Below the pieces are notes generated by a model. The model did no database searches and was not told the DNA's origin. It saw only the letters and a list, made by a program, of their open reading frames with translations. From contig JAUXXN010000565.1 of assembly GCA_030684755.1 (NCBI GenBank), forward strand, positions 1 through 26,762: a stretch of 26,762 bases of DNA, read 5' to 3'. Shown one piece after another: positions 7,095 through 15,294 of the stretch. Source of the stretch: Hydrogenophaga sp. (GTDB taxonomy: Bacteria; Pseudomonadota; Gammaproteobacteria; Burkholderiales; Burkholderiaceae_C). Position numbers and translations under genes: made by a program. The stretch's first letter is position 1; every line of letters begins with the position of its first letter.

Positions 7095-8894
7095 TCAGTG
7101 GGTTCGGATGTCGAAGTGGACCGCCAGTTCGTTGTAGGTTCTGTCGGCCAGGGCGTGCAGGCTCAGGGTCCAGGGTCTGCCCAGTGGCTGCGATGGGTTG
7201 GCCTTGAGTTTTTCTTCGCCTTTGGCGCAGAAGGCGCCCATGCCCTGCAGTCCCAGCAGCATGAGGCTGCCTTTGAGCTTGTGCAAAGCCGCCCGTTGCT
7301 GCGCCACCCCGCCTTGCAGCACGGCGGTGGTGCACTCGGCCAGTGCCCCTGTGCCGGGGCAGTAAATGACTTGCAGTTGTTCCTGCACACCGGGCTGGCT
7401 CATCATCTCGATGAGTTCTTGCAGGGCGGGCCAGTCCACCAGCGCGGTGTCGTCGGTGTGTTCGTCGGACTCGGGCACATCAACGATGTTGGGCAGTTCG
7501 TAGTCGCTCACCATGAACTGGGGCGTGGTGTGGGCGCGGCGGCTGGTTGAGGTCTTGGGCGAGTAGAGGTCGCAGGCCACAATGGCCCGCTGCAGGTCGC
7601 GATTTTTCAGGGGCTTGCTCAAGAAGGCATCCACACCGGCTTCGCGGGCCAGTTGGCGCGTGTCGTTGACCACGTCGGCGGTGAGCAGCAGAATTTTTGT
7701 GGCCGAGAACGGCGCCGGGCTAGAACGTATGGCCCGTGTGACCTCCAGGCCGTCCATGTCGGGCATGTGGTAGTCCAGCAGCAGGGCATCAAAATCGTGC
7801 TGCTGCGCCAGTGCCAGGGCCTGTTTGCCGTTTTCGCACAGCGTGGCTTGGTGCCCCATGCTGTGCAGCAGGTGCGACAGGTACTGCAGGTTGATCGGGT
7901 GGTCGTCGGCCACCAGAAAATGCAGGCGCGGCATGTCGGAGGTGTCGGCTTCAGGCTCTTGCAGGGGCATGGGCTCGCTGATGTCGTCGGCGTCGCTGGC
8001 CTCGCAGGTGGACAACAGCATCAACACGGTAAAGGTGGTGCCCACACCGGGCTGGCTGGTCACGTGGATGTCGCCGCCCATCATGCGCGCGAGGTTGCGC
8101 GAAATCTCCAACCCCAGGCCGGTGCCCCCGGTGCGCCGCAGGCGGGTGTTGTCGGCCTGAAAAAAGCGGGTGAACAATTGCTTCACGGTGGCTTCGTCCA
8201 TGCCCGCGCCGGTGTCTTGCACCGACATGACAATGCCGTTGTCGTGCGCTTTGGAGCGCCGCATGCGGATGGAAATGCGCCCTTCGCGGGTGAATTTCAG
8301 CGCATTGCTCAACAGGTTGAACAAGATCTGGCGCACCCGGGTTTCGTCACCCTCTACCCAGGAGGGCACATTGTTGTCGCAGCTCACGGTGAGTTGCACC
8401 CCCTTGTTTTGCGCTTCCCGGCCCATCAGCGACTCGGCATCGTGCAGCACCTGGCGCAAAGACATGGGCGAGAGGGACAGGCTGAACATGCCCGAGTCCA
8501 TGGCGCTGACATCCAGGATGTCGTTCAAAACACCCAGCAGGTGGTGCGCTGCACGCTGTGCGGTGGTCAGGTATTCGCGTTGTGCGGCATCCAGTGGCGA
8601 GTTGCCCATCAGGTCGAGCATGCCCAGCAGGCCCTGGAAAGGGGTGCGCAGCTCATGGCTCATGTTGGCAAAGAAAGCGTGGTTGGCTTCGTTGGAGGCC
8701 AGCTCTTTCTCGTAGCGGTTTTCGGCTTCTTTGAGGCGGTTGTTCAGCTCGGAAGACTGGGAGGTGCCCCGGTACTTGCGGATGTTGTACGCAGCCACAA
8801 GCGCAGCACCCGCAACCAAACCGACCAGGGCAGCCAGCAAAGCACTCAGGAGGGGGTAGTTTTGAAGGTAGGCGATCACAGGCGTGTAAACCAA
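7095..8894 (-). CDS. Tripartite hybrid sensor histidine kinase (HisKA-HATPase-REC-HPt)
   Basis: A membrane-anchored phosphorelay kinase of about 599 residues. Numbering from 8894: one transmembrane segment (~15-38), a short coiled coil (~45-70), HisKA with the phospho-His in MSHELRTP (His ~80), and HATPase_c with N box NLLSNALKF (~193-201), DTGAGMD (~227-233) and GGTGLGLEI (~256-264). A receiver domain follows, with VADDHPIN, phospho-Asp in LLLDYHMPDMDG (~374) and Lys in LSKPL (~427). It ends in an HPt domain with HKLKGS (His ~538). No periplasmic or PAS sensor domain is visible. The start is uncertain: the frame is open to 9164, but that part is low-complexity and overlaps yajC. I prefer TTG at 8894 or GTG at 8879, because a TATATT -10-like element lies at 8927-8932 on this strand. 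No response regulator is adjacent, so the output partner is elsewhere. Confidence 0.88.
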   Translation of the reverse strand: MVYTPVIAYLQNYPLLSALLAALVGLVAGAALVAAYNIRKYRGTSQSSELNNRLKEAENRYEKELASNEANHAFFANMSHELRTPFQGLLGMLDLMGNSPLDAAQREYLTTAQRAAHHLLGVLNDILDVSAMDSGMFSLSLSPMSLRQVLHDAESLMGREAQNKGVQLTVSCDNNVPSWVEGDETRVRQILFNLLSNALKFTREGRISIRMRRSKAHDNGIVMSVQDTGAGMDEATVKQLFTRFFQADNTRLRRTGGTGLGLEISRNLARMMGGDIHVTSQPGVGTTFTVLMLLSTCEASDADDISEPMPLQEPEADTSDMPRLHFLVADDHPINLQYLSHLLHSMGHQATLCENGKQALALAQQHDFDALLLDYHMPDMDGLEVTRAIRSSPAPFSATKILLLTADVVNDTRQLAREAGVDAFLSKPLKNRDLQRAIVACDLYSPKTSTSRRAHTTPQFMVSDYELPNIVDVPESDEHTDDTALVDWPALQELIEMMSQPGVQEQLQVIYCPGTGALAECTTAVLQGGVAQQRAALHKLKGSLMLLGLQGMGAFCAKGEEKLKANPSQPLGRPWTLSLHALADRTYNELAVHFDIRTH

Positions 8895-9156
8895 TGGGGC
8901 GGACCGGTGGGCTGGGCTTGGTAGGGAATATAACGAACACCATCGACAACCATGCCGACATGGAAGCTTACAGCCCAGCAGCCTGTCGGACCAGAGGCTG
9001 GCTGCGAAAGAGTTCTGGCGTTGTGCGGCGCAGGCAGTGGGTTCAGCGGGGTGCCGCATACAATGCCGGGTTATGTCCAGCGGGTGCGGGCGGTCTTGCG
9101 TGGGCCACCGGCTTGCTGGCAATGGCTGTATCAACCGATTTCGTTGGAGTATTCCC

Positions 9157-9477
9157 ATGTTCATTTCTTCTGCTTACGCCCAGGCCGCTGCTGGTGGCGA
9201 CACCCAATCCACCATCATGGGCTTGCTGCCGCTGGTGCTGATGTTTGTGGTGCTGTACTTCGTGATGATTCGCCCGCAGATGAAGCGGCAAAAAGAACAC
9301 AAGGCCATGGTGGATGCCATTGCCAAGGGCGACGAGGTGGTGACGGCCGGCGGTTTTCTGGGCAAAGTCACCAAAGTTGGTGAAATTTATGTGGGTGTGG
9401 AACTTGCCGAGGGCGTGGAAGTTCAGATGCAACGCACGGCGGTGGTTCAGGTGTTGCCCAAAGGCACGATCAAGTAA
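9157..9477 (+). CDS. yajC: Sec translocon accessory subunit YajC
   Basis: A 106-residue single-pass inner-membrane protein that associates with SecDF and helps SecYEG-dependent export. The N-terminus MFISSAYAQAAAGG leads into the membrane segment IMGLLPLVLMFVVLYFVMIR (about residues 20-39). The conserved PQMKRQKEHKAMVDAIAKGD and VVTAGGFLGKVTKV follow, diagnostic of YajC. I chose the ATG at 9157 because the conserved start is there and TTGGAG lies about 7 bases upstream. The open frame extends 40 codons further with no family resemblance. It is the first gene of yajC-secD-secF. The usual upstream tgt/queA genes are not adjacent here; a divergent kinase gene lies upstream instead, so the operon promoter should be in the ~260-bp gap. 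Confidence 0.95.
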   Translation: MFISSAYAQAAAGGDTQSTIMGLLPLVLMFVVLYFVMIRPQMKRQKEHKAMVDAIAKGDEVVTAGGFLGKVTKVGEIYVGVELAEGVEVQMQRTAVVQVLPKGTIK

Positions 9478-9488
9478 AGCCCACCCCC

Positions 9489-9556
9489 GCGCCACGCCTG
9501 CGGCGCGTCACCCCCTCAAGGGGGCGGCGTGTGCGGCCCGGCAAAGCCGGTTCCGC
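9489..9556 (+). repeat. Multi-hairpin palindromic element between yajC and secD
   Basis: Three consecutive hairpins fill the gap: GCGCC/GGCGC (9489-9493 and 9502-9506), CCCCC-TCAA-GGGGG (9511-9524), and CCGGC-AAA-GCCGG (9538-9550) extended by outer GCGG/CCGC (9533-9556). The Cs-TCAA-Gs core resembles dispersed intergenic repeats I associate with Comamonadaceae genomes (recognition from memory). It lies inside the operon and could attenuate or stabilise the mRNA. Confidence 0.7.
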
Positions 9557-9601
9557 CACGCCCTCGGAAAACTTCCCTTCTAGCCTCTTGGTTGCTCGCC
9601 C

Positions 9602-11485
9602 ATGAACCGTTATCCGCTTTGGAAGTACCTGATCATCGCGGTCGCGCTGGTGATCGGGGCTCTGTATTCCCTGCCCAATCTGTTTGGTGAATCGCCTGCG
9701 GTTCAGGTGTCGGCAGGGCGCGCTTCGGTGCGCATTGATGCCGCCACCGTCACCCGGGTGGAGCAGGCGCTGGCAGCGCAGGGGGTGAGTGCCTCGCTGG
9801 TTCAGTTTGACGGCAATTCGGTCAAGGCCCGGTTTGACACCACCGACGACCAGATCAAAGCGCGCGACGCGCTGGAGCGTGCTTTCAACCCCGACGCGAC
9901 CGACCCCGCTTTTGTGGTGGCGCTGAACCTGCTGCCCCGCACACCGGCTTGGTTGGCCAGCTTGGGCGCCTCCCCCATGTACCTGGGCCTGGACCTGCGC
10001 GGTGGCGTGCACTTCATGCTGCAGGTGGACATGCAGGCGGCCCTGCAGCGCCGCGCCGATGTGCTGACCGGCGACTTGCGCACCGCGCTGCGCGAAAAAG
10101 GCGTGCGCCACGGCGGGGTGAGCCGCAATGGACAGACGATTGAGGTGCGTGTTCGCGACACCCAGACGCTGGAAGCCGCCCGCGCCCTGATTCAAGAACA
10201 GTTTGCCGACTTGGAAGCCACCGAGCGCTCCGAAGGCGCCGAATTCCGTTTGCTGGCCACCATCCGCCCCGAAGCCGCGCGCCGCGTGCAAGAACAGGCG
10301 CTGAAGCAAAACATCACCACGCTGCACAACCGCATCAACGAGCTGGGCGTGTCCGAGCCGGTGATTCAGCAGCAGGGACTGGACCGCATTGTGGTGCAGT
10401 TGCCGGGCGTGCAAGACACGGCCAAGGCCAAAGACATTTTGGGCCGCACCGCCACGCTGGAGGTGCGCTTGGTGGACGAGAGCATGGAAGGCCAGGCGGC
10501 CGAGCGCGGCACGGGCGCGGTGCCGTTTGGCTCAGAGCGCTACCCCGAGCGCGATGGCCGCGCCGTGATCGTCAAGCGCGATGTGCTGCTGACGGGCGAA
10601 AACCTGACCGACGCGCAGGCTGGCTTTTACAGCCAGACCCAAGAGGCCGCTGTGCACCTGACGCTGGACGCCAAGGGTTCGCGCATTTTCCGGGACGTGA
10701 CCCGCGAGAACGTGGGCAAGCGCATGGCCATCATCTTGTTTGAAAAAGGCCGTGGCGAGGTGGTGACCGCGCCGGTGATTCGCACCGAAATTGGCGGTGG
10801 TCGGGTGCAGATTTCGGGCGCCATGACCACCATGGAAGCCAGCGACACCGCGCTGTTGCTGCGCGCTGGCTCGCTGGCCGCCCCCATGGAAATCATTGAA
10901 GAGCGCACCATTGGCCCGAGCCTGGGGGCTGAAAACATTGCCAAGGGCTTCAACAGCGTGATGTGGGGCTTTGTGGTGATCGTGGCCTTTATGTGTGTGT
11001 ACTACATGCTGTTTGGCGTGTTCTCCAGCTTGGCGCTGGCTTTCAATTTGGTGTTGCTGGTGGCGGTGTTGTCGATGTTGCAGGCAACGCTCACGCTGCC
11101 GGGCATTGCGGCCATGGCGCTGGCGTTGGGCATGGCGATTGACTCCAATGTGCTGATCAACGAGCGGGTGCGCGAAGAACTGCGCAACGGCGCCTCGCCG
11201 CAGTCGGCCATCAACGCCGGTTACGACCAAGCCTGGGGCACCATTTTGGACTCCAACGTGACCACCCTGATTGCGGGTGTGGCGCTGCTGGCGTTTGGCT
11301 CTGGCCCGGTGCGCGGCTTTGCGGTGGTGCACTGCATTGGCATTTTGACCAGCATGTTCTCGTCGGTGTTCTTCTCGCGCGGGGTGGTGAACTTCTGGTA
11401 CGGGCGGCAGAAAAAACTCAAGACCGTGGCCATTGGCACGGTTTGGCGCGCAGATGGTCAGGTTCCCGCCGTCAAGGCCGATTGA
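9602..11485 (+). CDS. secD: Protein translocase subunit SecD
   Basis: SecD, an RND-superfamily inner-membrane protein, uses the proton gradient with SecF to pull preproteins out on the periplasmic side. The 627-residue length is typical. An N-terminal membrane segment (about 8-27) is followed by the large periplasmic P1/head region with the hallmark YLGLDLRGGVHF (~126-137). The C-terminal half holds five predicted membrane segments from ~455, including the conserved MALALGMAIDSNVLINERVR (~504-523). The ATG at 9602 gives the conserved start MNRYPLWKYL, although no strong ribosome binding site precedes it. A 124-bp gap with a palindromic repeat separates it from yajC, and secF follows 14 bp after its stop, so the three are probably co-transcribed. 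Confidence 0.97.
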   Translation: MNRYPLWKYLIIAVALVIGALYSLPNLFGESPAVQVSAGRASVRIDAATVTRVEQALAAQGVSASLVQFDGNSVKARFDTTDDQIKARDALERAFNPDATDPAFVVALNLLPRTPAWLASLGASPMYLGLDLRGGVHFMLQVDMQAALQRRADVLTGDLRTALREKGVRHGGVSRNGQTIEVRVRDTQTLEAARALIQEQFADLEATERSEGAEFRLLATIRPEAARRVQEQALKQNITTLHNRINELGVSEPVIQQQGLDRIVVQLPGVQDTAKAKDILGRTATLEVRLVDESMEGQAAERGTGAVPFGSERYPERDGRAVIVKRDVLLTGENLTDAQAGFYSQTQEAAVHLTLDAKGSRIFRDVTRENVGKRMAIILFEKGRGEVVTAPVIRTEIGGGRVQISGAMTTMEASDTALLLRAGSLAAPMEIIEERTIGPSLGAENIAKGFNSVMWGFVVIVAFMCVYYMLFGVFSSLALAFNLVLLVAVLSMLQATLTLPGIAAMALALGMAIDSNVLINERVREELRNGASPQSAINAGYDQAWGTILDSNVTTLIAGVALLAFGSGPVRGFAVVHCIGILTSMFSSVFFSRGVVNFWYGRQKKLKTVAIGTVWRADGQVPAVKAD

Positions 11486-11499
11486 AGAAAGCAGCGCAC

Positions 11500-12456
11500 A
11501 TGGAATTCTTTCGCATCCGTCGCGACATCCCGTTCATGAAGCACGCCATCGTGCTGAACGCGATTTCGACCATCACCTTCATTGCTGCGGTCTTCTTTCT
11601 GGTCATGCGTGGGCTCAACCTGTCGGTGGAGTTCACGGGCGGCACAGTGATGGAGGTGGCCTACGAACAGCCTGCCGACTTGGCGGCGGTGCGCCAAGTG
11701 GTTGAGTCGCTGGGCTATGCCGAGGTGCCGGTGCAAAACTTTGGCACCTCGCGCGATGTGCTGCTGCGTCTGCCGGTGCAGGCGGGCAAGTCGTCGGGTC
11801 AGCAAAGCGAGGTGGTGTTGGCGGCTTTGAAAGCGCAAAACCCCACGGTGGAGTTGCGCCGCACCGAGTTTGTGGGCCCGCAGGTGGGGCGCGAGTTGGT
11901 GGAGGACGGCCTGAAGGCGCTGGGCATGGTGATTGTCGGCATCATGATTTACTTGGCCATGCGGTTTGAATGGAAGTACGCGGTGGCGGCCATCATTGCC
12001 AACTTGCACGACGTGGTGATCATTCTGGGCTTCTTTGCCTTCTTCCAGTGGGAGTTTTCGCTTGCGGTGCTGGCCGCTGTGCTGGCGGTGCTGGGCTATT
12101 CGGTGAACGAATCGGTGGTGATTTTTGACCGCATCCGCGAAACGTTTCGGCGTTACCGCAAGAAGACCACGCCCGAGATCATCGACAGCGCGATCACGGC
12201 CACCATCAGCCGCACCGTCATCACCCACGGTTCTACCCAGATCATGGTGTTGTCCATGCTGTTGTTTGGCGGCCCCACGCTGCACTACTTTGCGCTGGCC
12301 CTCACCATCGGCATTCTGTTCGGCATTTATTCGTCGGTGTTTGTGGCGGCGGCCATTGCCATGTGGCTGGGCATCAAGCGCGAAGATTTGATCAAAGGCG
12401 GCGGCAAGAAAGAAGAGGGCGATCCGGACGATCCGAACGCTGGCGCCATGGTGTGA
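11500..12456 (+). CDS. secF: Protein translocase subunit SecF
   Basis: SecF, 318 residues, is the membrane partner of SecD. It has a first membrane segment at ~18-38, the periplasmic motif VEFTGGTVMEV (~43-53) and C-terminal membrane helices carrying LGYSVNESVVIFDRIRE (~197-213), the SecF signature. The last segments read ALTIGILFGIYSSVFVAAAI. The ATG at 11500 is preceded by GAAGAAAG and gives the conserved start MEFFRIRRDIPFMKH. The open frame reaches back to 11443 inside secD, but that extension shows no family resemblance. The short Lys/Glu/Asp-rich cytoplasmic tail (GGGKKEEGDPDD) is normal. The gene lies 14 bp after secD. Confidence 0.97.
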   Translation: MEFFRIRRDIPFMKHAIVLNAISTITFIAAVFFLVMRGLNLSVEFTGGTVMEVAYEQPADLAAVRQVVESLGYAEVPVQNFGTSRDVLLRLPVQAGKSSGQQSEVVLAALKAQNPTVELRRTEFVGPQVGRELVEDGLKALGMVIVGIMIYLAMRFEWKYAVAAIIANLHDVVIILGFFAFFQWEFSLAVLAAVLAVLGYSVNESVVIFDRIRETFRRYRKKTTPEIIDSAITATISRTVITHGSTQIMVLSMLLFGGPTLHYFALALTIGILFGIYSSVFVAAAIAMWLGIKREDLIKGGGKKEEGDPDDPNAGAMV

Positions 12457-12567
12457 GGGGTTGCGAGCCGGGAAACTGATTTCAAAATGTAAGAGAGGGC
12501 TTACCGGGACCGGGGCCGATGGGGTCGGTCATTAACCCCGCTGCTTTCATGTCATACTGAATTTATT

Positions 12568-14925
12568 GTGTCTGTACCCGATCCGCACGTCTCCCCCCTG
12601 GCCAAACAAGCGCGCGAGCGCTTTGTTGTTCACGTTGGCCGCGCGCTGCCCGAACTGGTCAAGGTCTGCGATGCCCGCCTGACCACCATCATGGACCAAC
12701 CGGGCTCGGTCAAAGACATGCAGGCGCGCCGCGATGCTTGGGCCGCCTTCCAAAAAAGTCAAGCCCTCTGGCTCAGCCAGAGCCGCAAAGCGCTGCAGCG
12801 CACCCTGCTGCCTGCGTTCTCCAACAGCGGCAACACGTTGAGTCGCCCCAACCGCTTGGAGCTGGTGGCCGAGGGCGCCATTGACGATCAGATCATGGCG
12901 TCGAGGCTGGCTATGCGGGTGTTGGACGTGGCCTCCACCGAACTCAATGCCTTGCGCCTGCGCGTGCAGCACCTGGAAAAACGCCAGGAAATGCTGCGCA
13001 ACGATGTGCTGCTGCCCGATGTGACCACACGCATTTTGGTTGAGCAGTGGCTGGCCTCTCAGATGTCCCGCGAGGCCTGGGCGTTGGTTCAAGACGCCTT
13101 GTCGCCCCTGCTGGCCAACACCATGCTCAGCGCCTACAAGGCCACCAACGCGTTTTTGGTGTCCAGCGGTGTCATGGAAGAGATTGATCTGCAGACCTTG
13201 GTCCGGCGCACACCGGGCGCCCAAACCGGGCGCTCGGCCGATACCAAGTCCGAGCCGGTGAGCCGTGTACCGGGCCCTGAAGGTGACGTGGGTTCTGCCA
13301 ACAAAGCCACTGCGGGCTCGGGTGCTGAGGCGGGAGGGGGCTGGGGGCCTGGTCGCATGGGTGTGCACGACGAGACCCGGCTCATGACGAGTGCCACCCC
13401 GCTGGCGCGCGCACGCATGCGCGCCCAGGGTGTGGTGGGGCGGCTCAAGCGCATGTTCATGGAGCGGGTGGGCGGTGATTTTGAAGCCACGCAGGTGTCG
13501 CCTCCATCGCCTGCGCTTGAGCAGGTCATGCAGCAGTCCATGGCGGCGGGCCGCGCACAGGCCGAGGTCGAAGCCGATGAATTATCGATGCAGGGCGCTC
13601 TGGCGCCTGGTGTGGCCTATTTGGATGCTTCTCACGTGGAGCGAGCCGCGACCGTTTTGCGAGAGCGCACCACCGAGCTCAAGCAGGCGGCATCCACACC
13701 CACCGAACGGGCCACGATTGAGGTGGTGGCCCTGATGTTTCAGAGCATTTTGGCCGAAGAGCGTATTCCGCCAGCGATGCGGGTGTGGTTTGCGCGGCTG
13801 CAGATTCCGGTGTTGCGGGTGGCTCTGGCCGAGCCTGAGTTTTTCAATACCCTGCACCACCCCGCGCGCCAGTTGATTGACCGCATGGGTTCCTGCGTGA
13901 TGGGGTTTGAGTCCAACGTTGGGTCGGCGGCCCTGGAAACCGAGATACGGCGTGTGGTGCAGGTGATTGAACAATACCCCGAGACAGGCAGACGGGTGTT
14001 TCAGTTGCTGCTTGACGAGTTCCAGAAGTTCTTGGCGCTCTACCTCAGCGAGAAGGGCACGGCGAGCAAGTTTGTTTCGGTGGCGCAGCAGGTTGAGCAA
14101 AAAGAAACGCTCTCGGTGCAATACACGATTGAGTTGCGCAAGTTGCTCGATGGCATGTCTGTGCGCGATGAAGTGCGCGATTTTCTGTTCAAGGTTTGGG
14201 CCGATGTGCTGGCGATGGCCAGCGTCAAATACGGCATGAAACACGAAGAAACCCGCGCGTTGAGGCAGGTTGCTTCGGATTTGCTGTGGGCCGCCAGCGC
14301 CAAGCCCAACCGCAACGACCGGGCGCGCGTGATTCAGCAGCTGCCCGGCTTGTTACAGCGCATGCGCCAGGGTATGGGACTTTTGAGTTACCCGGTTGCT
14401 TTGCAAGACCAGCACATCAAGTCGGTGAGCGACACGCTGGCCGATGCCTTTATGTCGCGCGCCGAGGCGATTTCTCAGGAAAGCCTGGACCATTTGTCCC
14501 AGCGGCTGGCCAGCTTGGAAGAGTATTTGCCTGAGGGTGGCATGGGTGATCTGGACTTGGACAAAGACAGCATCGAGATGGTCACGGGGGTGGACGCCAG
14601 CAACATTGAGGTGATCAACCAAGGCGGCAGCCAGCCCAACGAAGCCATGCGTTCTTGGGCTGCCGAATTGCAGATTGGGTCTTGGTTTGGTTTGGACCAC
14701 AACGGAAAACTCGACAGCGTGCAGTTTGCCTGGCGCAGCCAGCGTGGCCAGCTCTACATGTTTGTGGCCAACACAGGGCGGTGTTTCCTGATACAGGCCA
14801 ACCGGGTGGCTTCGTATTTGCAGGCCGGCTTGCTGGTGCCCAGCGAGGAAGAAACCCTGACGGTGCGCGCCACGCGCGACGCGCTGGCCAAGCTGGACGC
14901 AAATCCCGAACGCTTGCTGGGCTGA
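12568..14925 (+). CDS. DUF1631 family protein, function unknown
   Basis: A 785-residue cytoplasmic protein of the DUF1631 family, which I recognise from its overall pattern in betaproteobacteria. No catalytic motif is visible. Residues ~1-210 and ~350-690 are mostly helical and charged. They are separated by a Gly/Ser/Pro-rich linker (~215-275, rich in AGSGAEAGGGWG) and an Ala/Arg-rich patch. The last ~95 residues, around AELQIGSWFGLDHNGKLDSV and QLYMFVANTGRCFLIQANRV, look like a small beta-barrel comparable to a PilZ-like fold (inference). Such a domain could bind cyclic di-GMP, but the RxxxR plus D/NxSxxG signature is not evident. Translation starts at GTG 12568. No clear ribosome binding site is visible. 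It follows secF by 111 bp and is probably a separate unit. Confidence 0.75.
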   Translation: MSVPDPHVSPLAKQARERFVVHVGRALPELVKVCDARLTTIMDQPGSVKDMQARRDAWAAFQKSQALWLSQSRKALQRTLLPAFSNSGNTLSRPNRLELVAEGAIDDQIMASRLAMRVLDVASTELNALRLRVQHLEKRQEMLRNDVLLPDVTTRILVEQWLASQMSREAWALVQDALSPLLANTMLSAYKATNAFLVSSGVMEEIDLQTLVRRTPGAQTGRSADTKSEPVSRVPGPEGDVGSANKATAGSGAEAGGGWGPGRMGVHDETRLMTSATPLARARMRAQGVVGRLKRMFMERVGGDFEATQVSPPSPALEQVMQQSMAAGRAQAEVEADELSMQGALAPGVAYLDASHVERAATVLRERTTELKQAASTPTERATIEVVALMFQSILAEERIPPAMRVWFARLQIPVLRVALAEPEFFNTLHHPARQLIDRMGSCVMGFESNVGSAALETEIRRVVQVIEQYPETGRRVFQLLLDEFQKFLALYLSEKGTASKFVSVAQQVEQKETLSVQYTIELRKLLDGMSVRDEVRDFLFKVWADVLAMASVKYGMKHEETRALRQVASDLLWAASAKPNRNDRARVIQQLPGLLQRMRQGMGLLSYPVALQDQHIKSVSDTLADAFMSRAEAISQESLDHLSQRLASLEEYLPEGGMGDLDLDKDSIEMVTGVDASNIEVINQGGSQPNEAMRSWAAELQIGSWFGLDHNGKLDSVQFAWRSQRGQLYMFVANTGRCFLIQANRVASYLQAGLLVPSEEETLTVRATRDALAKLDANPERLLG

Positions 14926-15041
14926 GTTTCGAGTTGGCAGCCCAGCTGCTAGATCCCTCAGCAAGTGGACGCTGGCCAACACATCTGCGCACCTTTCAGC
15001 ACCTGTTTGCATCTTTGCGACAGGGTGGGTTAGGGTCAAGG

Positions 15042-15060
15042 CGCACCAAAAATGGGCATT
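15042..15060 (+). promoter_or_regulatory. Possible distal NtrC-like site
   Basis: CGCACCA-AAAA-TGGGCAT is an imperfect match to the NtrC palindrome TGCACCA-N3-TGGTGCA, with the right arm degenerate. Its centre is about 138 bp upstream of the predicted sigma-54 start point and 33 bp from the better site at 15075. This placement mimics the paired NtrC enhancer of enteric glnA. Confidence 0.4.
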
Positions 15061-15074
15061 TTCAGGCTTGATGC

Positions 15075-15091
15075 TGCGCCAACGGGGTGCA
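15075..15091 (+). promoter_or_regulatory. NtrC-like enhancer site
   Basis: TGCGCCAACGGGGTGCA matches the NtrC dyad TGCACCA-N3-TGGTGCA at 12 of 14 defined positions. Its centre is about 105 bp upstream of the predicted sigma-54 transcription start, a usual enhancer distance. It supports nitrogen control of the binding-protein gene at 15295. Confidence 0.55.
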
Positions 15092-15161
15092 CAGGGGTCG
15101 GGCCATTGCGTGGACGCAACAAGCAGCCTTTGAACCACTTTGGTGGGGTCACTTGAGGGGG

Positions 15162-15177
15162 TGGCACTTTTTTTGCT
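15162..15177 (+). promoter_or_regulatory. Sigma-54 (RpoN) promoter
   Basis: TGGCAC-TTTTT-TTGCT is an exact match to the -24/-12 consensus TGGCAC-N5-TTGCW, with GG at 15163-15164 and GC at 15175-15176 separated by 10 bases. The predicted start is near 15188, leaving a ~107-base leader before the ATG at 15295. The 369-bp gap after the DUF1631 gene (14926-15294) holds no gene; this promoter and the two NtrC-like sites are what I see in it. Confidence 0.75.
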
Positions 15178-15294
15178 AACAGGGTTATCGGTCGGACTTG
15201 GCGGTACCAAGCTCGACAAGTTTTAGCCCGTGATTGAAAAATCCCCAACCTGACCCCGTCTTCTTGCCTGGCAACAGGCCCATAAGGAATGCCA

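Noticed and set aside
7653..8924. A 423-codon plus-strand frame opposite the hybrid kinase.
   Set aside because: Gly/His/Val-rich low-complexity translation without motifs. The kinase on the other strand is clear.
8895..9164. N-terminal extension of the hybrid kinase to the ATG at 9164.
   Set aside because: The extension is Pro/Cys/Arg-rich without family resemblance and would overlap the yajC start on the other strand.
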